64,000 bases of DNA, from the NCBI RefSeq assembly GCF_002019735.1, contig NZ_KV917378.1, forward strand, positions 3,002,869 through 3,066,868, written 5' to 3'. Both the position numbers and the translations under genes were made by a program. Below the pieces are notes generated by a model. The model made no database searches. It had not been told where the DNA came from and was given only the letters and a program-made list of their open reading frames with translations. Position 1 is the first letter of the stretch. The number at the start of each line of letters is the position of its first letter. The stretch is from Salipaludibacillus agaradhaerens. GTDB lineage: Bacteria; Bacillota; Bacilli; Bacillales; Salisediminibacteriaceae. Shown one piece after another: positions 7,921 to 16,571 of the stretch.

Positions 7921-9450
7921 TCCTAGCCTAACCGTCTTCGTAAAGACGTTGTTTCCTGCCCCCAACCGTAAGCGAATGTTGGCCCGTTCTGCTTCAATTG
8001 TGGTTGCTAAACGCATAGTTATGGTAAGCTCTGCTACACCGTTTTCATCTGCTTCTATCATGCCGATAGCATGGTAACCATAGTTACTAGGCCAAGATCC
8101 ATCCGGTTGTCTAATTTGCGAAATGGCTCTCCCACCGTCTAAATAGACTTGTATTTGCCCGTTGTCAATAGAGGTACCAGGTGCCATATTAGTTACTTTT
8201 ACGGTCACGTCAAAAGGGGAACCGTCAGTTGGTAAAATGTCTGGCGTCTCAATGGCATATTGAATATCGACAGGAGGGGCGACATCAGACCCGAATGAGC
8301 CATCTGCAAAGGTGGATTGATCATACCAGAGGTAACCAGCGTTTGGTAATCGCCATGGTTCAGTTTGAGGCTCTGTAGAAAACTCTGGTGTTTCCATGAG
8401 AAGCATTGGAGATGGCTCATCTAGAATGAGGCCTTTGTCAGAGAAAGTTGTATAGTCCTCTTTTTCGGACAGCCAGTCAACGAGATTAACGAGAAGTTCA
8501 CCGTTATCTAAATCGGTAAACCCATCATATGTTCTTTTTACGCCGCCATGTTCCTCATTTCGATATTTTGGTGTGCTATCTTCAACAGGAGAGGAGTCCC
8601 CGATAAAAGCAGATTTACCTTGGTTTTTCTTCCCGATTGCGACAAATGGTCCTTCTTCAATGCCGCCATCAAAATAAACCCCTTCATCTACGGCATTACC
8701 CCATTTATTTTCCCCTTCTGTAAGACCATCAGGTAAATAAACGATACCTTTAGCAATCTCAGGATTCGTGATAGCTAGTGTAGAACCTGCATGAATCGAA
8801 ATGTCATGAATGCCTTCCGTAATGCCGAATGTTTCCTCTGCTGGAACGATAACGTTCGCCACAGTATTATCGACGGCATTGTAACGAATATGGACACCAA
8901 ATTCATCGCTTAACCATTGGGAGCTTTCTACGCCTTCCATGGCGGCAATTTCCCCTGGTGACATCCCTTTTGTTGGGTCATCGTAAGCACCTCGACGCCA
9001 TCCATTCATAATTTCATTTGAATCCCATCTATTTAAGTTACGATCAGCATTATAGTGATCTGCGATAAAGAAAACACCACCGCCTTCTTCAGCAAAAGAT
9101 GCGATCGTGTCCTGTTCAGAGGTTGTGAAAGGGATCTGTGCTTCTGGAATAACAAAGACATCAACCTCCTCTAAATCATGATGAGAGAGAGGATCGTGGC
9201 TCCGGTGTTCTTTTACTAAATAGCCTTCAGCTACGAGTGCATCTGCAAAATCAGAAAACGCCCCATCAATTACCCAATCTGATTGGCCAGCAGTTTGACC
9301 ATGGCTATTGTCAAATAAAACGGTCTTGCCATTTGGACTGTTCGGCTCAAGTACTGGAGCAGGGTCGTTTGGTCCTTCTGCCCCGACATGGATCGACATT
9401 GTCAAATAAAGGACCATTGTGAGAATAGAATAAATGCTTTTTTTAATCAA
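7831..9450 (-). CDS. Secreted multidomain protein with a GATase1/DUF4350-like N-terminal domain
   Basis: The signal peptide (residues 1-24, cut near VGA-EG) is followed by a domain (about 40-170) that begins 'KTVLFDNSHGQT' and contains 'DVFVIPEAQIPF' and 'FAEEGGGVFFIADH'. This is the beta-alpha pattern of class I amidotransferase-like folds, seen also in DUF4350 proteins. A glycine-rich middle region follows, then a C-terminal beta-sandwich (about 400-510; 'PFDVTVKVTNMAPG'). The enzyme activity is not known to me. The last 28 residues are encoded by family C repeat units and probably replace the ancestral C-terminus. ATG preceded by AGGAGGTTAATGC. Confidence 0.6.
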   Translation of the reverse strand: MIKKSIYSILTMVLYLTMSIHVGAEGPNDPAPVLEPNSPNGKTVLFDNSHGQTAGQSDWVIDGAFSDFADALVAEGYLVKEHRSHDPLSHHDLEEVDVFVIPEAQIPFTTSEQDTIASFAEEGGGVFFIADHYNADRNLNRWDSNEIMNGWRRGAYDDPTKGMSPGEIAAMEGVESSQWLSDEFGVHIRYNAVDNTVANVIVPAEETFGITEGIHDISIHAGSTLAITNPEIAKGIVYLPDGLTEGENKWGNAVDEGVYFDGGIEEGPFVAIGKKNQGKSAFIGDSSPVEDSTPKYRNEEHGGVKRTYDGFTDLDNGELLVNLVDWLSEKEDYTTFSDKGLILDEPSPMLLMETPEFSTEPQTEPWRLPNAGYLWYDQSTFADGSFGSDVAPPVDIQYAIETPDILPTDGSPFDVTVKVTNMAPGTSIDNGQIQVYLDGGRAISQIRQPDGSWPSNYGYHAIGMIEADENGVAELTITMRLATTIEAERANIRLRLGAGNNVFTKTVRLGAPALTSGFSVTNPHFSAELAQFSATPAGF

Positions 9451-9551
9451 CGCATTAACCTCCTATTAGTACGGTGAATCTCTCACCTTAATGCTTAAAA
9501 AATACTATAAAAAAAGAGAGAATAGCGTTTTTTTACATAGATTAAATGATG

Positions 9552-9608
9552 TTTACTAACGGTTAACACTATCAATATAATAGAGACAAAATTTACAATT
9601 AATTAACA
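9552..9608 (+). promoter_or_regulatory. Two PhoP-box-like direct-repeat pairs upstream of phnD
   Basis: TTTACT-N5-TTAACA (9552-9568) and TTTACA-N5-TTAACA (9592-9608) match the Bacillus PhoP recognition pattern TT(A/C/T)ACA with 5-nt spacers. A -10-like TACACT follows at 9630-9635 with no good -35, as expected of an activator-dependent promoter. This implies phosphate-starvation control. Confidence 0.55.
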
Positions 9609-9701
9609 TAAAAAACCATTTATTTATGGTACACTACTTCATGTGTTGGATGAATAGATTGGCATTTTGTTAGTACATACAACTATTGGAGGGGTTCAAC
9701 A

Positions 9702-10622
9702 ATGACATTTTATAAAACGAGTACGTTTGTGTTAGGTATGTCCATTCTTTTTCTATCAGCTTGTGGGTCAGATTCTGCTGACGGCCAATCAGGGTATGAG
9801 CCAGAGTCATTAACGGTGCAGTTCGTACCTTCCCAGAATGCCGAAACATTGGAAGCGAAAGCAGCTCCTTTAGAAGATTTATTAGAGGAAGAGCTCAATA
9901 TTGATGTAGAAGTGAGTGTGTCGACAAATTATACAACGGTTGTAGAAGCGATGGCATCAGGTCAGGTAGATGTTGGTTTCTTACCACCGAACGCTTACGT
10001 GCAAGCACATGATGAACAAGAGGCAGCAGAGGTTATATTACAGGCACAACGGTATGGCGTGAATGAAGATGGGTCTCCGACAGAGGACTTAGTTGATTTC
10101 TATTTATCTATGTTTATAACATCGGCTGACTCAGAGATTGAGAGTGTAGCAGATTTGGAAGGGAAAACCATTGCTTTACAAGACTTCACCTCTTCTGCTG
10201 GTTACGTATGGCCAGCGGCTGCATTGATGGATGAAGGGATTGATCCATTGACAGATATTAATCCACTTATTTTACAAGGACACGATGCGGCAGTGACCGC
10301 CGTTTTAAACGGTGAAGCGGATGCAGCGGCTATTTTCCAAGATGCACGGAACGTGGTCGTGAATGATTTTCCTGATGTGTTTGAAGAAACAAAAGTGATT
10401 GCTTTTACAGAAGAAATTCCTAATGACACGATTTCTGTAAGGCCTGATATGACTGACGAATGGAAGGAACGTATTCAGCAAGCCTTTATTAACATTGGTG
10501 AGTCAGAAGAAGGAAAAGAGATTATTAGAGACATTTATACACACGAAGGATATGTGGCATCTGAAGATGGGAATTTTGAAATCGTGCGTGAATACGCAGA
10601 TCGTGTTAAGACAGAAGAATAG
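9702..10622 (+). CDS. phnD: Phosphonate-type ABC transporter substrate-binding lipoprotein
   Basis: A lipoprotein with lipobox LSAC (Cys21) belonging to the PhnD/PtxB/phosphate-phosphite binding family. It shows 'FVPSQNAETLEAKAAPLEDLLEEEL', the 'VEAMASGQVDVGFLPPNAYV' motif and 'LEGKTIALQDFTSSAGYVWPAAAL', which line the oxyanion site. The length of 306 is usual. It heads an operon with an ATPase and two permeases. No C-P lyase, phosphonatase or phosphite dehydrogenase gene lies in the window, so the exact phosphorus compound (phosphonate, phosphite or ester) is open. Upstream PhoP-like boxes support phosphate-starvation induction. Confidence 0.88.
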   Translation: MTFYKTSTFVLGMSILFLSACGSDSADGQSGYEPESLTVQFVPSQNAETLEAKAAPLEDLLEEELNIDVEVSVSTNYTTVVEAMASGQVDVGFLPPNAYVQAHDEQEAAEVILQAQRYGVNEDGSPTEDLVDFYLSMFITSADSEIESVADLEGKTIALQDFTSSAGYVWPAAALMDEGIDPLTDINPLILQGHDAAVTAVLNGEADAAAIFQDARNVVVNDFPDVFEETKVIAFTEEIPNDTISVRPDMTDEWKERIQQAFINIGESEEGKEIIRDIYTHEGYVASEDGNFEIVREYADRVKTEE

Positions 10623-10680
10623 ATGGGCAATAGTTAAATCTATTTGTACAGTAGAGGTGCATAGGAAGGACTAGTTAATT

Positions 10681-10719
10681 AAGGTGACATAAGCCCCTTA
10701 TGCGGTCTTATGTCACCTT
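10681..10719 (+). terminator. Intra-operon hairpin between phnD and phnC
   Basis: A perfect 13-bp stem (AAGGTGACATAAG at 10681-10693 and its complement at 10707-10719) is followed by CTGTTTTA. It probably acts as a leaky terminator or RNA stabiliser that keeps the binding protein more abundant than the membrane components. Confidence 0.65.
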
Positions 10720-10763
10720 CTGTTTTAATGATAAACAACTACTTTAAAAAAGGTTGGGTGCAT

Positions 10764-11537
10764 GTGATTGAATTAACGAACGTCTCAAAACATTACCCTA
10801 ATGGTGTTAAGGGGCTAGCCAATATAAATGTCACAATTAATAAAGGGGAATTTGTGGCAATAGTAGGTTTGTCAGGGGCTGGAAAATCGACGCTACTTCG
10901 GTCGATTAATCGTCTCACTGAAACGTCATCTGGCGACATTCTAATCGATGGAGAATCCATTACAGCTGCTTCAGGGAAAAAATTGAGATTGATGAGACGA
11001 GATATTGGGATGATTTTTCAAAGTTTTAACCTCGTGAAACGTTCAACGGTCATAAGAAATGTCCTCTCAGGAAGAGTGGCCCATAATGGCACACTGAGAA
11101 CTCTTTTTAATTTCTTTCCTGAAAACGATGTGAAGCTTGCATTAAAATCATTGGAACGCGTCAATATTCTAGAAAAAGCGTATGCTAGGTCCAGCACATT
11201 GTCAGGTGGACAGCAACAGCGCGTTTCAATTGCGAGAGCATTAGCTCAAGAGGCAAAAATCATCTTGGCTGACGAACCGACAGCGTCTTTGGATCCAGTG
11301 ACAACAAAACAAGTTATGGACGATTTAAAGAAAATCAACGAGGAAGACGACGTCACGATTATGATCAATCTTCATTTCGTTGACTTGGCAAGGCAGTACG
11401 CAACGCGAATTATTGGATTACAAGCAGGTGAGGTGGTATATGACGGTCCAGCGCATGAGGCGACAGATGCCGTTTTCGAAAAAATTTACGGGAGGCCGTT
11501 GCAAGAAGATGAATTGCTAGGGGAGGAAATAGGATGA
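10764..11537 (+). CDS. phnC: Phosphonate-type ABC transporter ATP-binding protein
   Basis: The ATPase subunit of the PhnCDE-type importer. It shows Walker [10 protein letters not shown], the Q-loop '[11 protein letters not shown]', signature 'LSGGQQQR' and Walker B '[13 protein letters not shown]'. The H-loop is in 'MINLHFVD'. I choose the GTG at 10764 ([14 protein letters not shown]). The longer frame from ATG 10710 starts inside the 13-bp hairpin stem, and the family begins at this beta strand. It overlaps the next gene by four bases. Confidence 0.9.
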   Translation: MIELTNVSKHYPNGVKGLANINVTINKGEFVAIVGLSGAGKSTLLRSINRLTETSSGDILIDGESITAASGKKLRLMRRDIGMIFQSFNLVKRSTVIRNVLSGRVAHNGTLRTLFNFFPENDVKLALKSLERVNILEKAYARSSTLSGGQQQRVSIARALAQEAKIILADEPTASLDPVTTKQVMDDLKKINEEDDVTIMINLHFVDLARQYATRIIGLQAGEVVYDGPAHEATDAVFEKIYGRPLQEDELLGEEIG

Positions 11538-12328
11538 CCCAGTTAGAATTAAATGGTTCTGTCCCGGTAAAACCACCAAGAACGTCCTTTTACCTTTTTT
11601 TATCAGGTTTGGTCATAATCGTATTTTTAAGTGCTGTTTATATTGAAGCAGATCCTGTGCAGTTCGCGTTAAACAGTGCAAACATGTTGGACTTGCTCGT
11701 ACGTATGGTACCACCGGATTGGTCTTATTTTGTGACAACAACACCTGCCATGCTCGATACTATTCGGATGGCTTTAATAGGGACAACGATAGGGACAATT
11801 TTTTCAATCCCAATCATGTTTTTATGTGCAAGAAACATGTTTTCTGCTCAATGGCTTGTGCAGGGGTGCAGACTAGCGCTTAATATATTGCGTACCATTC
11901 CTGACTTGCTTTTAGCAGCTATTTTTGCAGCAATTCTGGGGTTTTCGCCATTGGCTGGGATAGCGGCTCTCGGTGTTTTTTCTATCGGAATCATTGCTAA
12001 GCTCTCCTATGAAGCGATTGAAAATATCGATGATGGCCCTTTAGAGTCGATGACAGCTGTGGGAGCTACTAAGTTACAATGGATTGCCTTTGGGGTGATC
12101 CCACAAGTTTTACCCCATATTGTGTCTTATATTCTCTACACCTTTGAAATTAATATTAGAGCAGCGGCGATATTAGGGCTTGTAGGAGCAGGAGGCATCG
12201 GCTTATTTTATAATCGAGCGCTAGGTTATTTCGCCTATGACCAAGTGATGGCTCTCATCCTATATACACTAGTCGTGGTTGTTATCATCGATTTTATTAG
12301 TTTAAAGATAAGGGAGCATTTGTTATGA
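11534..12328 (+). CDS. phnE: Phosphonate-type ABC transporter permease 1
   Basis: An integral membrane permease with about six helices. The EAA coupling loop '[25 protein letters not shown]' is followed by '[20 protein letters not shown]', which is characteristic of PhnE. The ATG overlaps the ATPase stop (ATGA) and the last bases overlap the second permease start, so translation is coupled. It pairs with the next gene as a heterodimer. Confidence 0.9.
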   Translation: MTQLELNGSVPVKPPRTSFYLFLSGLVIIVFLSAVYIEADPVQFALNSANMLDLLVRMVPPDWSYFVTTTPAMLDTIRMALIGTTIGTIFSIPIMFLCARNMFSAQWLVQGCRLALNILRTIPDLLLAAIFAAILGFSPLAGIAALGVFSIGIIAKLSYEAIENIDDGPLESMTAVGATKLQWIAFGVIPQVLPHIVSYILYTFEINIRAAAILGLVGAGGIGLFYNRALGYFAYDQVMALILYTLVVVVIIDFISLKIREHLL

Positions 12329-13128
12329 GAGCGTCACATTCGTTGACAAAACAGAATTATATGAGGAGAGCGAAGTTCATTCTCCTGTTTATCATCATTA
12401 GTTCTATGTACATATGGGCGTTTGCTGGTATTCAGTATAGTGGCTTACTGGACAGTGCATGGCCAGTAACGAAAAGCATTATAAGTGGATTCGTATCGCC
12501 TGACTTGGAATACATCTATAACCGGGAGGGGGAGGACTTGCTGAGAGGGTTAGTCGAAACGTTGGCTATTGCCGTGGTGGGAATTGCATTGTCAGTTGTT
12601 CTAGCTGTTCCAATTGGTTTGTGGGCAGCGAGAAATTTAAGTTCCCGCTATTACCTTTCTTCAAGTGGAAAAGTGTCATTGAGCTTTTTACGAACCCTCC
12701 CTGATATTGTATTGGCTCTTTTATTTATTAAAGTCGTAGGTCCTGGGGCATTTGCTGGTATGCTAGCTTTAGGCATCGGAGCTATTGGGATGCTAGGAAA
12801 GCTTTATGCAGAAGAGGTAGAGGGAATGGATCCCGGTCCCGTGGAAGCCATCATTGCGGTAGGGGGCAACAAATGGCAACAATTAGCCTTCGGTGTCATC
12901 CCACAGGTTGTTCCGGGATTTATTTCCGCCACACTTTACCGCTTTGAAATCAATATGAGGTCCGCTGCCACTTTAGGCGTTATCGGTGCAGGCGGTATCG
13001 GTACCCCATTAATTTTTTCAATTCAATCCCGTAATTGGGAGCGGGTGGGCATCATTTTAATTGGCATTGTGATTGTTGTCCTCATCGTGGATTTACTATC
13101 AAGCTACTTAAGGAAAAAAATTGTTTAA
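12325..13128 (+). CDS. phnE: Phosphonate-type ABC transporter permease 2
   Basis: A second PhnE-type permease with EAA loop '[26 protein letters not shown]' and the 'FEINMRSAATLGVIGAGGIG' signature. Two distinct permeases in a DCEE order are common in Bacillales. Its ATG overlaps the preceding stop by four bases. No convincing terminator follows before the convergent VanZ-type gene. Confidence 0.9.
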   Translation: MRASHSLTKQNYMRRAKFILLFIIISSMYIWAFAGIQYSGLLDSAWPVTKSIISGFVSPDLEYIYNREGEDLLRGLVETLAIAVVGIALSVVLAVPIGLWAARNLSSRYYLSSSGKVSLSFLRTLPDIVLALLFIKVVGPGAFAGMLALGIGAIGMLGKLYAEEVEGMDPGPVEAIIAVGGNKWQQLAFGVIPQVVPGFISATLYRFEINMRSAATLGVIGAGGIGTPLIFSIQSRNWERVGIILIGIVIVVLIVDLLSSYLRKKIV

Positions 13129-13221
13129 GAGTGTCACTTAGTAACATTGAGAAGTAAATCAATGTCGTAATGGGTATGCCAACATAGATTAAAAGAAAGT
13201 TTGCCGCGGCACACAACTAAG

Positions 13222-14010
13222 CTATGAAAAGCGGCGTGAAATAGATGTTTTTAACCATGCCATTCCTGTACCAAATAATCCGCCAGCTGCATCTAAAATA
13301 ACATCAGCCACCATACCTGAACGGGAGGGAATAAACGTCTGACGGTATTCGTCAAGAGCTGCATAAGCTATGACGATACTCATGGCGATGATAAATGAAC
13401 GGAAATATCTACCATTTAGTTTGATACTAGCTAAAAACACGAAAAAGCCGAGTAGCGCAAAAAGGGTAAAATGGGCAGACTTACGCAACACAAACTCCAA
13501 AAGGCCATCGACGCCATGGGTGGCCAAACTAACCTCTTGACCAGAATAGGTAAACTGCACCTGCTGTAATAGAGTCCTTAGTTGATCTAGAGAGAAGTTG
13601 GCTCTGGCCAACTCGATAACAGTAGAGCTGTTAATAGCCAGAAAAACAGCTCCTATTGAAATAATTATCAAAGTAAGATAAACAAAGGTTTTCAATGTTG
13701 TTTTAGCCGCTGATTGTCGGGATTTCCTAACACGAAAAAATGTGACCAGCGCAAGGAGGACGAGGACAGCACCCATTATGATGATGGCATAAGGATAGGT
13801 AAACATGAACATGAGTATTGTTTCAGCTCCTGTGTTAACAAGCTGAAGGATAGAACCGGCTGTTACTCTTACCCCATTCTCGTCAGTCACCGTATCGAGA
13901 ACAGGACTAATATCCTGTTGGTCAGATGTTTGGGAGGAGGCAATGAAAATGATAGCCATGACTATTACAATAGGCACGAGATTAATGATAATAAATTTAA
14001 TGTGTTTCAT
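13222..14010 (-). CDS. VanZ-family membrane protein
   Basis: An N-terminal hydrophobic segment is followed by more membrane helices. The C-terminal half carries the VanZ signature: 'RKSAHFTLFALLGF' (near residue 175) and 'DEYRQTFIPSRSGMVADVILDAAGGLFG' near the end. These Lys-Ser-His and Asp-Glu residues are the conserved ones of the family. VanZ proteins influence teicoplanin susceptibility and envelope properties, but most chromosomal members have no known role. The first 130 residues with an extracytoplasmic loop are longer than the minimal domain. Confidence 0.8.
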   Translation of the reverse strand: MKHIKFIIINLVPIVIVMAIIFIASSQTSDQQDISPVLDTVTDENGVRVTAGSILQLVNTGAETILMFMFTYPYAIIIMGAVLVLLALVTFFRVRKSRQSAAKTTLKTFVYLTLIIISIGAVFLAINSSTVIELARANFSLDQLRTLLQQVQFTYSGQEVSLATHGVDGLLEFVLRKSAHFTLFALLGFFVFLASIKLNGRYFRSFIIAMSIVIAYAALDEYRQTFIPSRSGMVADVILDAAGGLFGTGMAWLKTSISRRFS

Positions 14011-14092
14011 GGTTATTTCCTCCGATAGTACGTTACATGATAGTTAGCGAGTTATTATAGTGTAAGTGTTCGTTTTGAGTAAAAGTAGATAG

Positions 14093-14824
14093 TCAAAAGG
14101 GATTTGTTCCCCATTGAGCCGCTGTCTTAATAAATGTCCGTTGCTCTAACTTTAGCTGACTGACAATAAACTCCGCCACATCCTCTGCTTGGGTAAACTT
14201 ATCTGGCTGTCGCTCACTAGTGCTTTTCCCTCGTACTAAATCTGTCTCCACAAGACTTGGAGTGAGCGTGCTTACGCGAATGTTATGACGTCTTACTTCT
14301 TGCATGAGAGCTTCACTCAAGCCGATGACAGCAAATTTAGATGCACTGTATGCACTAGATCCTTCAGTGCCTTTTAGGCCTGACATGGATGAAATGTTGA
14401 TAATGTCACCACGGTCTTTATGAATCATCGCTGGCAGAACGGCTTTCGTCGTATATACGATGCCTAATACATTCGTATCGAGCACCTTTTTCCAATCATC
14501 TGTGGAAAGGTCGATAAATTTCCCTCGCATGGCAATAGCTGCATTATTTATAAGGATATCGATGTCTCCCAATTCGTTCTCAATCTTTTTAACAGCCTGT
14601 TGAATGTCTGCTTCATTTGCTACATCAGCTGGGGCTGTAACAAATGTGGCATCACGTTCATTTAACTCGTGTCTGATCGCTTCAAAGCTGTTTTCAGAAC
14701 GAGCGATAAGACCCAATTCTACACCTTCTTTGGCAAGAGCTATCGCGGTTGCTCGGCCAATTCCTCTGCTTCCACCTGTTATAAGCGCTTTTTTTCCTTT
14801 TAGTGATTGCACCTTTAAGCTCAT
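14093..14824 (-). CDS. SDR-family oxidoreductase (3-ketoacyl-ACP-reductase-like)
   Basis: A classical SDR of 243 residues with 'TGGSRGIG', 'NNAAIA', catalytic Ser in 'ISSMSGLKGTEGSSAYSASK', and YxxxK. The overall length and 'RHNIRVSTLTPSLVETDL' resemble FabG and YqjQ-like reductases. The substrate cannot be assigned. I choose the ATG of 'MSLKVQ' because GGAGAAAAGAAAGG lies directly ahead of it and the upstream 18 codons are not SDR-like. It lies next to, but not in an obvious operon with, the ArsR-type gene. Confidence 0.85.
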   Translation of the reverse strand: MSLKVQSLKGKKALITGGSRGIGRATAIALAKEGVELGLIARSENSFEAIRHELNERDATFVTAPADVANEADIQQAVKKIENELGDIDILINNAAIAMRGKFIDLSTDDWKKVLDTNVLGIVYTTKAVLPAMIHKDRGDIINISSMSGLKGTEGSSAYSASKFAVIGLSEALMQEVRRHNIRVSTLTPSLVETDLVRGKSTSERQPDKFTQAEDVAEFIVSQLKLEQRTFIKTAAQWGTNPF

Positions 14825-14954
14825 CCTTTCTTTTCTCCAATTTAAGGTTATGTCGAGTATATGCTTGAGACAGAACAACGGTCAACTGAGAAGGGATGAG
14901 ATGACAATGACTAAAGCCAGCAGACCTGTGAAAGTCAGACTGGCTTACATGATG

Positions 14955-15263
14955 TTATTCATGCTTAGCATGGGTAAGGGCTTGGTTAATTAATGTTTTA
15001 ACGTGGTCATCATCACAGCTGTAATAAATATATTGACCATCTCGCCGTGTTTTGACTAAACTAGCCTGCCTCAGCGTACGTAACTGATGAGAAACGGCAG
15101 ACTGGGTCATATCGAGAATCTCAGCCATGTGGTTCACCGAGCACTCTTCTTCAGAAAGCATATGAAGCAATTGTAGCCGTGTAGGATCTGCTAAAGCACG
15201 GAACATCGAAACAGCTTCGTTTATCGTATCTTCTTGAAGAATGTGATGATCTTGTTTATCCAT
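14955..15263 (-). CDS. czrA: CzrA/SmtB-type metal-sensing repressor (ArsR family)
   Basis: A winged-helix repressor of about 102 residues. The recognition helix region reads 'MTQSAVSHQLRTLRQASLV'. The C-terminal helix has D-x-H-x10-H-x2-H (DDHVKTLINQALTHAKH), which is exactly the spacing of the alpha-5 Zn(II)/Co(II) site in CzrA. The start 'MDKQDHH' follows AGGAGGAACC. It lies 133 nt downstream of the czcD-like transporter on the same strand and probably represses it through the palindrome at 16321-16347. Confidence 0.85.
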   Translation of the reverse strand: MDKQDHHILQEDTINEAVSMFRALADPTRLQLLHMLSEEECSVNHMAEILDMTQSAVSHQLRTLRQASLVKTRRDGQYIYYSCDDDHVKTLINQALTHAKHE

Positions 15264-15396
15264 TATGGTTCCTCCTGCTAAATAAAATCGTAGATCATGC
15301 ATGTTTATAGTCGTATTATAACGATTTTAGTAGCAAGAGTCTAAGAAGAGAGGAGGTAACGGGTTATATGGCAGGTAATAATTATCGCTAGCTCTT

Positions 15397-16299
15397 CTAG
15401 TATGGTTGCGTAACACAGTTAAAATCGCCAGCAGTTTCAATTTGGATTGCTCGGTTTTGAATATTTGCATGGTTGCTAATCCATCGATCCACCTCGTTTA
15501 AAATACGTTGGTGGTTGTCACTGAACGTGTTGTCAATCACTAAATGGCACGAAAAACTGTGTACGTCACTGGATAAACTCCACACATGTAGTTGATGAAC
15601 ATCGATGACTCCAGTTATGGCCATTAAGCCTTTTTTTAGTTCTTCTATTTGAATACCTGATGGCGTCCCTTCCATTAAAACATGAACCGTCTCTTTTAAT
15701 AAACGAACACCCGAGAGTGCGATGAGCATCGCAATTAATAAACTTAATAACGGATCTGCCCAGTACCACTGGAAGGCCATGATTAAACTACTGGCAAGAA
15801 TAGCAGAAACAGACCCTAACGTATCACCTAATACATGGAGGTAGGCGCCTCTCATATTTAAGTTTTCTTTTGTATTTTTCCCTGAAAGAACCATTAAAGC
15901 ACCAATGTTTGCCACAAGACCAATAATGGCAATTATCATCATTGGGCCGCTACTCACGATTGTGGGGGCTGCTAAGCGTCCAATCGCTTCAAAAATGATG
16001 TAAACACTCACGCCAATAAGCATGAGAGCGTTCATAAGGGCGGCTAAAATTTCAATACGGTGGTTTCCAAATGTTTTTTTATTTGTGGCGGCTCTTGCGG
16101 CAAATACAATTGCTACAAAACTAATTAATAGATTGATAAAATCGCTAAACATGTGCCCTGCATCTGCTAACAGTGCAAGGCTTCCTGTCAAAATTCCTCC
16201 GATAAGTTCAATAAACATCCAGCTTCCGATGATGATCATGGCCCAAATAAGGCTTTTTTTATTTTTTGAGCTGTGATGATGGTGGTGATGACCACTCAT
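15397..16299 (-). CDS. czcD: CDF-family zinc/cobalt efflux transporter CzcD
   Basis: A cation diffusion facilitator with six membrane helices. A His-rich N-terminus (GHHHHHHSS) is followed by TM2 'ALLADAGHMFSDF' carrying the HxxxD metal site, and TM5 'LHVLGDTLGSV' carrying the second half. The cytoplasmic C-terminal domain (from about residue 205) has 'HQLHVWSLSSDVHSFSCHLVI'. The ATG of MSGHH is chosen because AAAGGAGTGATTAAT precedes it; the upstream GTG falls within the ribosome-binding site. It exports Zn2+/Co2+/Cd2+ in exchange for protons or K+. Confidence 0.92.
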   Translation of the reverse strand: MSGHHHHHHSSKNKKSLIWAMIIIGSWMFIELIGGILTGSLALLADAGHMFSDFINLLISFVAIVFAARAATNKKTFGNHRIEILAALMNALMLIGVSVYIIFEAIGRLAAPTIVSSGPMMIIAIIGLVANIGALMVLSGKNTKENLNMRGAYLHVLGDTLGSVSAILASSLIMAFQWYWADPLLSLLIAMLIALSGVRLLKETVHVLMEGTPSGIQIEELKKGLMAITGVIDVHQLHVWSLSSDVHSFSCHLVIDNTFSDNHQRILNEVDRWISNHANIQNRAIQIETAGDFNCVTQPY

Positions 16300-16320
16300 A
16301 TTAATCACTCCTTTTTTATA

Positions 16321-16347
16321 TATGAATATATGAGCATTTGTTCATAT
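16321..16347 (-). promoter_or_regulatory. CzrA-type operator upstream of czcD
   Basis: On the minus strand the sequence ATATGAACAAATGCTCATAT is an imperfect palindrome close to the TGAACAAATATTCA-type sites bound by CzrA/SmtB repressors. It lies about 28-48 nt ahead of the czcD start. Confidence 0.6.
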
Positions 16348-16527
16348 TAATTATAAATGGTGACCTCTTAAGTGTCAATTCACACTTAGTGTATTTTTAT
16401 ATAAAAGCACAGCAAATAAGGGGAGAACTTTTTGGGAGCAATAAAATGAGACACAAATTAAGAGAGGATGGTCACGCGTACTCTCTTCTTTCCAAACTGA
16501 GAGGATGAGGGAGCTAAAATCTAAAAA

Positions 16528-16557
16528 TGAGAACGCCCCAACGTGGGAGCGTTCTCA
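16528..16557 (-). terminator. Terminator of the alkaline protease gene
   Basis: A 9-bp stem (TGAGAACGC / GCGTTCTCA) with a 12-nt loop lies 15 nt past the protease stop. On the minus strand it is followed by TTTTTAGATTTTAG. Confidence 0.8.
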
Positions 16558-16571
16558 CATATGTTAGCACA

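Noticed and set aside
10710-10763. Upstream ATG of the phosphonate ATPase
   Set aside because: It lies inside a 13-bp hairpin stem and adds residues not seen in the family.
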